This document shows positions 6,340 to 8,510 of a DNA stretch of 8,510 nucleotides, piece after piece (the stretch's first letter is position 1; each line of letters begins with the position of its first letter). The notes beneath the pieces are model-generated. The model was not told the origin of the DNA and did not search any database. It saw only the letters and a program-made list of their open reading frames with translations. The position numbers were made by a program, and so were the translations under genes. The stretch lies in the NCBI GenBank assembly GCA_002432095.1, contig DJFQ01000111.1, forward strand, positions 20,967-29,476, given 5' to 3'. The stretch comes from Marinagarivorans sp. UBA5868. GTDB taxonomy: Bacteria > Pseudomonadota > Gammaproteobacteria > Pseudomonadales > Cellvibrionaceae.

Positions 6340-7314
6340 TTATTTCCCTCGCCCATGAGGCCGATTAAAATCCAACAAAGGTCCAGCCGGCACTATCCCA
6401 GTCGGATTGATGGTGGCGTGACTGCGATAATAATGACCTTTAATGTGTTTCATATTTACTGTCTCCGCCACCCCTGGCCATTGATAAAGTTCACGGGTGT
6501 ATGCCGAGAGATGCTCGTAATCCTTAATGCGTTTTAAGTTGCATTTAAAATGCCCGTAATACACCGCATCAAAGCGGACAAGAGTGGTGAATAAGCGCCA
6601 GTCCGCTTCTGTTACCTGATTGCCGAGCAAATAGCGATGCTGCGCCAAGCGCAAATCCAATTCATCCAAAGTGGTAAATAGCGCGCCCACCGCTTCCTCA
6701 TAGGCCGCTTGAGTGGTAGCGAAACCGGATTTATACACACCGTTATTTACCGTGTCGTAAATCCGTGCGTTCAGAGTGTCAATTTCACTCCGCAGCGCTT
6801 GCGGATAATAATCTCCAGGTTGCGCTCCTACCCCATCAAAAGCACTGTTGAACATGCGGATAATTTCGGAGGATTCGTTGTTAACCGGTCGATTTTGCTG
6901 CTTATCCCACAATAAAGGCACGGTCACGCGTCCGCTGTATACGGGATCAGCAGCGGTGTATACCTCGTACAAATAACGAGCATTGTGAAGAGGATCGGGA
7001 ACGACACCTTCATCATCGTCAAATGTCCAACCACGCTCCAGCATCAGTGGGTTGACGACGGACACAGAAATCATAGACTCAAGATTTTTCAGCTTGCGGA
7101 AAATCAGCGTTCTGTGTGCCCACGGACAGGCAAGTGAAACATACAAGTGATAACGCCCAGGCTCGGCTTTAAAACCGCCCTCACCTGTCGGGCCGGGACC
7201 GCCATCTGCGGTAATCCAGTTGCGAAATTGCGCTTCGCTACGCACAAAGCGACCATCGTTGGAGTCCGTGTCGTACCACTTGTCATGCCATTGACCATCA
7301 ATAAGCAAACCCAT
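6340..7314 (-). CDS. yqjG: Glutathionyl-hydroquinone reductase (glutathione transferase, Xi class)
   Basis: The 324-residue product is full length for the YqjG/ECM4 group of cytosolic glutathione transferases. These reduce glutathionyl-hydroquinones to free hydroquinones with glutathione, a salvage or protection step for quinones. The signature Cys-Pro-Trp-Ala-His-Arg starts at Cys63, the same position as the catalytic Cys of the E. coli enzyme. Trp96 (ERGWTF), the glutathione-binding NESSEI (146-151), NNGVYKSGFA (190-199), the helical-domain segment EADWRLFTTLVRFD and HYYRSH (294-299) all fit the family. The N-terminal thioredoxin-like domain covers about 50-160 and the all-helical domain about 170-310. 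AGAGG lies about 6 bases before the ATG and supports the start. The gene is divergent from the PAP2 gene and convergent with the duplicated lipoprotein. A DoxX-like gene lies about 1 kb upstream on the same strand; in E. coli yqjG sits beside the DoxX-type gene yqjF. Function is secure; the natural quinone is unknown. Confidence 0.93.
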   Translation of the reverse strand: MGLLIDGQWHDKWYDTDSNDGRFVRSEAQFRNWITADGGPGPTGEGGFKAEPGRYHLYVSLACPWAHRTLIFRKLKNLESMISVSVVNPLMLERGWTFDDDEGVVPDPLHNARYLYEVYTAADPVYSGRVTVPLLWDKQQNRPVNNESSEIIRMFNSAFDGVGAQPGDYYPQALRSEIDTLNARIYDTVNNGVYKSGFATTQAAYEEAVGALFTTLDELDLRLAQHRYLLGNQVTEADWRLFTTLVRFDAVYYGHFKCNLKRIKDYEHLSAYTRELYQWPGVAETVNMKHIKGHYYRSHATINPTGIVPAGPLLDFNRPHGRGK

Positions 7315-7340
7315 AATCCACCTCTTTTAAAACTGTCTGT

Positions 7341-7378
7341 ACTCATAAGAGTCGCCAAAGGCGGGATAGATCCCCCGC
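7341..7378 (-). promoter_or_regulatory. Nested hairpins in the leader of the reductase gene
   Basis: Three short inverted repeats are packed together 30-65 bases before the reductase start. On the plus strand they are ACTC/GAGT (7341-7344 with 7349-7352), CGCC/GGCG around AAA (7353-7356 with 7360-7363), and GCGGG/CCCGC (7361-7365 with 7374-7378). The second and third share bases 7361-7363 and cannot form together. This could be a folded 5' leader or a protein site. The stems are short, and a regulatory role is only an inference. Confidence 0.3.
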
Positions 7379-7487
7379 AGTGGGCAATCCGAGCACTCTC
7401 GATCTTGGCTACTTGTGTCGCTCTTCCCGCATCGGCCAGCCTCGTCGATGGTGCATGTCGAGTGTGCCTACATTTGGAAGGAATCAT

Positions 7488-7541
7488 ATGGACGAATCTA
7501 TACAAAATCTTAACTACACTGCCGATGGAATCCGCATTTAA
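7488..7541 (+). CDS. Possible 17-residue leader peptide before the PAP2 gene
   Basis: ATG at 7488 is preceded by AAGGA at the usual distance (6 bases), and the frame ends at TAA 7539-7541, giving MDESIQNLNYTADGIRI. It ends 76 bases before the PAP2 start, whose own ribosome binding site is weak. It may be a translated upstream ORF or a chance match. The peptide resembles nothing I know and has no runs of one amino acid that would suggest classical attenuation. Confidence 0.2.
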   Translation: MDESIQNLNYTADGIRI

Positions 7542-7617
7542 TATTGGGGCGAAGTTTTGTTAAGTCGCTGCGTGGGACATAGGCGCAGTTTGAGGTTAAT
7601 CAAGTGAATGGCATTGC

Positions 7618-8274
7618 ATGAACCAAAACGGCAAACAATTCGACGCAAATACAAAAATCGCTATTACAGCCATGGCTTGCTCTGCGTTGCTGTTTCTGCT
7701 GGCTGCGTTGAGCACTAATGCGAATAGCATCATCGAAATTGAACAGCAAATTCTGTCTGCAGTGGCCGAATCCTCCAATCCATGGCTGGATGTCTTTTTT
7801 AATTGGGCAACGCTTCTAGGTGATTTTAATGTGATGTGCCCGATTGTGATTGTTAGCGCGGCAGTCCTGCTTTACAAACATCAATTTAAAGTTACCGGCG
7901 TGTTGTGTGTAAGCTTTTTTGGCGCCGCGCTAACAACGACCTTACTTAAAATAATGTTTGATCGCCCGCGCCCGGATTTATTTGACAGTGCTTTAACGTA
8001 TTTGCCATCGAACGCTGCATTCCCCAGCGGACACACCACCCACGCGACTGCACTGGCACTTTGTTTGACCTGGCTGGCGTTTCGCCAACGGCACTATTTT
8101 CTGTTAGTTGTGGCCAGCATCATCGCGACGTTGGTGGCCACCTCTCGTATTTATCTTCAAGTACATTGGCCTACGGATTTACTGGGTGGTTTAGCGGTGT
8201 CGTTGTTTTGGGTGAGCTTTGCCGTGTTAATCACTGATTACTTTCCACGAAGCGTGAACAGAACGGCTAGATAG
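7618..8274 (+). CDS. PAP2-family membrane phosphatase
   Basis: The 218-residue product is an integral membrane lipid phosphatase of the PAP2 superfamily (phosphatidic acid, phosphatidylglycerophosphate or undecaprenyl pyrophosphate phosphatases). All three motifs are intact: Lys111 to Arg118-Pro119 (KIMFDRPRP), PSGH at 136-139, and Ser176-Arg177 to His183 and Asp187 (SRIYLQVHWPTD). The catalytic His pair is therefore His139/His183. About six hydrophobic segments are seen (near 15-33, 72-86, 94-110, 141-156, 159-174, 189-207), and the length is normal for a stand-alone enzyme. ATG 7618 is the first in-frame start after a stop at 7597. Its ribosome binding site is poor (AAGTGA about 10 bases upstream). 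The active site should face the periplasm, as known for the family. Substrate cannot be told from sequence; undecaprenyl pyrophosphate or phospholipid are both possible. Confidence 0.9.
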   Translation: MNQNGKQFDANTKIAITAMACSALLFLLAALSTNANSIIEIEQQILSAVAESSNPWLDVFFNWATLLGDFNVMCPIVIVSAAVLLYKHQFKVTGVLCVSFFGAALTTTLLKIMFDRPRPDLFDSALTYLPSNAAFPSGHTTHATALALCLTWLAFRQRHYFLLVVASIIATLVATSRIYLQVHWPTDLLGGLAVSLFWVSFAVLITDYFPRSVNRTAR

Positions 8275-8290
8275 CGCTAGAGGCGCGCCT
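8272..8290. repeat. Two adjacent palindromes between convergent genes
   Basis: TAGCGCTA (8272-8279, including the PAP2 stop codon) and AGGCGCGCCT (8281-8290, overlapping the stop codon of the DoxX-like gene) are perfect palindromes separated by one G. They fill the 14-base gap between convergent genes. They may form a compact shared 3' end or be a protein site, but neither is a standard terminator. Confidence 0.4.
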
Positions 8291-8510
8291 AATTGCCGCC
8301 CAACTCTGTTTTGCTAAGCCGATAAGCCAATATCGACAACACAAAAACACTGATATTGGTTGTGACAGGATTGAACGCTGCTGTCGTAAGAGTTGGCTGA
8401 AACAGCATCACGAACCCTAGCAGAACCACCATAAAAAATGCGCTTAACACCAACGGCCACCGATACCTCCAAAATACCAGCAGCACTAAACCAAATAGAA
8501 TTTCTAAGAG
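8289..8510 (-). CDS. DoxX-like membrane protein, C-terminal end (5'-truncated)
   Basis: The frame is open from the right window edge to TAG at 8291-8289, giving 73 residues. A GTG at 8486 is in frame but falls within the first hydrophobic segment, so the true start is outside the window. The visible part has three hydrophobic segments, starting LLEILFGLVLLVFW, then a second after WRYRWPLVL, then TNISVFVLSILAY. FNPVTTNISVFVLSILA is typical of the C-terminus of DoxX-like proteins. In many proteobacteria this domain is either a stand-alone four-helix protein or the tail of an NAD(P)-binding epimerase-type oxidoreductase; which applies here cannot be seen. The gene converges on the PAP2 gene and lies upstream of yqjG on the same strand. 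Confidence 0.65.
   Translation of the reverse strand, partial: LLEILFGLVLLVFWRYRWPLVLSAFFMVVLLGFVMLFQPTLTTAAFNPVTTNISVFVLSILAYRLSKTELGGN

Larger units (their letters stand above)
7315..7617. other. Divergent intergenic region with a structured leader
   Basis: These 303 bases separate the reductase gene (minus) from the PAP2 gene (plus) and should hold both promoters. The reductase side carries overlapping short hairpins at 7341-7378. On the plus side, TTGGAA (7474-7479) and TATACA (7499-7504) are 19 bases apart and could be a poor promoter for the PAP2 gene. A 17-codon ORF at 7488-7541 with a good AAGGA site precedes the PAP2 gene. I see no other gene and no intact tRNA. Confidence 0.5.

Noticed and set aside
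7353..7409. On the minus strand, a tRNA 3'-end look-alike (GCGGG...CCCGC followed by TTTGGCGA) with GCCAAG upstream, which could be a tRNA remnant or integration site.
   Set aside because: The loop is off-consensus, no CCA follows, and the distance to the possible acceptor partner (57 bases) is too short for a tRNA. No integrase or direct repeat is seen.
7104..7505. Minus-strand ORF overlapping the 5' end of the reductase gene and its leader.
   Set aside because: It runs in another frame through the conserved Cys-Pro-Trp-Ala-His-Arg region and has no family features.

Overview
The window looks like chromosomal DNA of a gammaproteobacterium with roughly balanced base composition, most likely a marine or soil polysaccharide degrader of the Cellvibrio/Saccharophagus/Teredinibacter type. 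The main clue is a secreted enzyme with a 35-residue pure serine linker, a hallmark of that group. The three complete exported proteins all have lipoprotein-type signals with Gly after the lipobox Cys, which suits outer-membrane lipoproteins of a Gram-negative cell. The lineage is an inference; no rRNA or other phylogenetic marker is present.

Layout. 1-393 (+): 3' end of a hotdog-fold acyl-CoA thioesterase. 394-838: 445 bases without a convincing gene. 839-1843 (+): Tat-type lipoprotein with a polyserine linker and an intradiol ring-cleavage dioxygenase domain that keeps all four iron ligands. 1854-1877: hairpin terminator. 1943-2083 and 2105-2455 (-): a possible 46-residue ORF and a small lipoprotein that precedes it on the same strand. 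2823-3596 and 3593-5098 (+): an OmpR/PhoB-type response regulator and its histidine kinase, joined by an ATGA overlap. 5210-6163 (+): an unrecognised lipoprotein built of two divergent repeats, 111 bases behind the kinase. 6183-6229: long inverted repeat. 6340-7314 (-): glutathionyl-hydroquinone reductase (YqjG type). 7315-7617: a divergent intergenic region with nested hairpins in the reductase leader. 7618-8274 (+): PAP2-family membrane phosphatase. 8289-8510 (-): C-terminal end of a DoxX-like membrane protein, cut by the window edge.

How the parts may work together. The regulator, kinase and duplicated lipoprotein read as one signalling cassette: the kinase has a periplasmic sensor domain of about 145 residues, and the lipoprotein beside it could be its partner or its target. 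Two genes bear on aromatic or quinone chemistry: the exported catechol-type dioxygenase and the cytosolic hydroquinone reductase. They are well separated and on opposite strands, so any link is thematic rather than operonic. No mobile element, CRISPR array, rRNA or convincing tRNA was seen. The most novel items are the polyserine-linked exported dioxygenase and the two-repeat lipoprotein attached to the two-component system.
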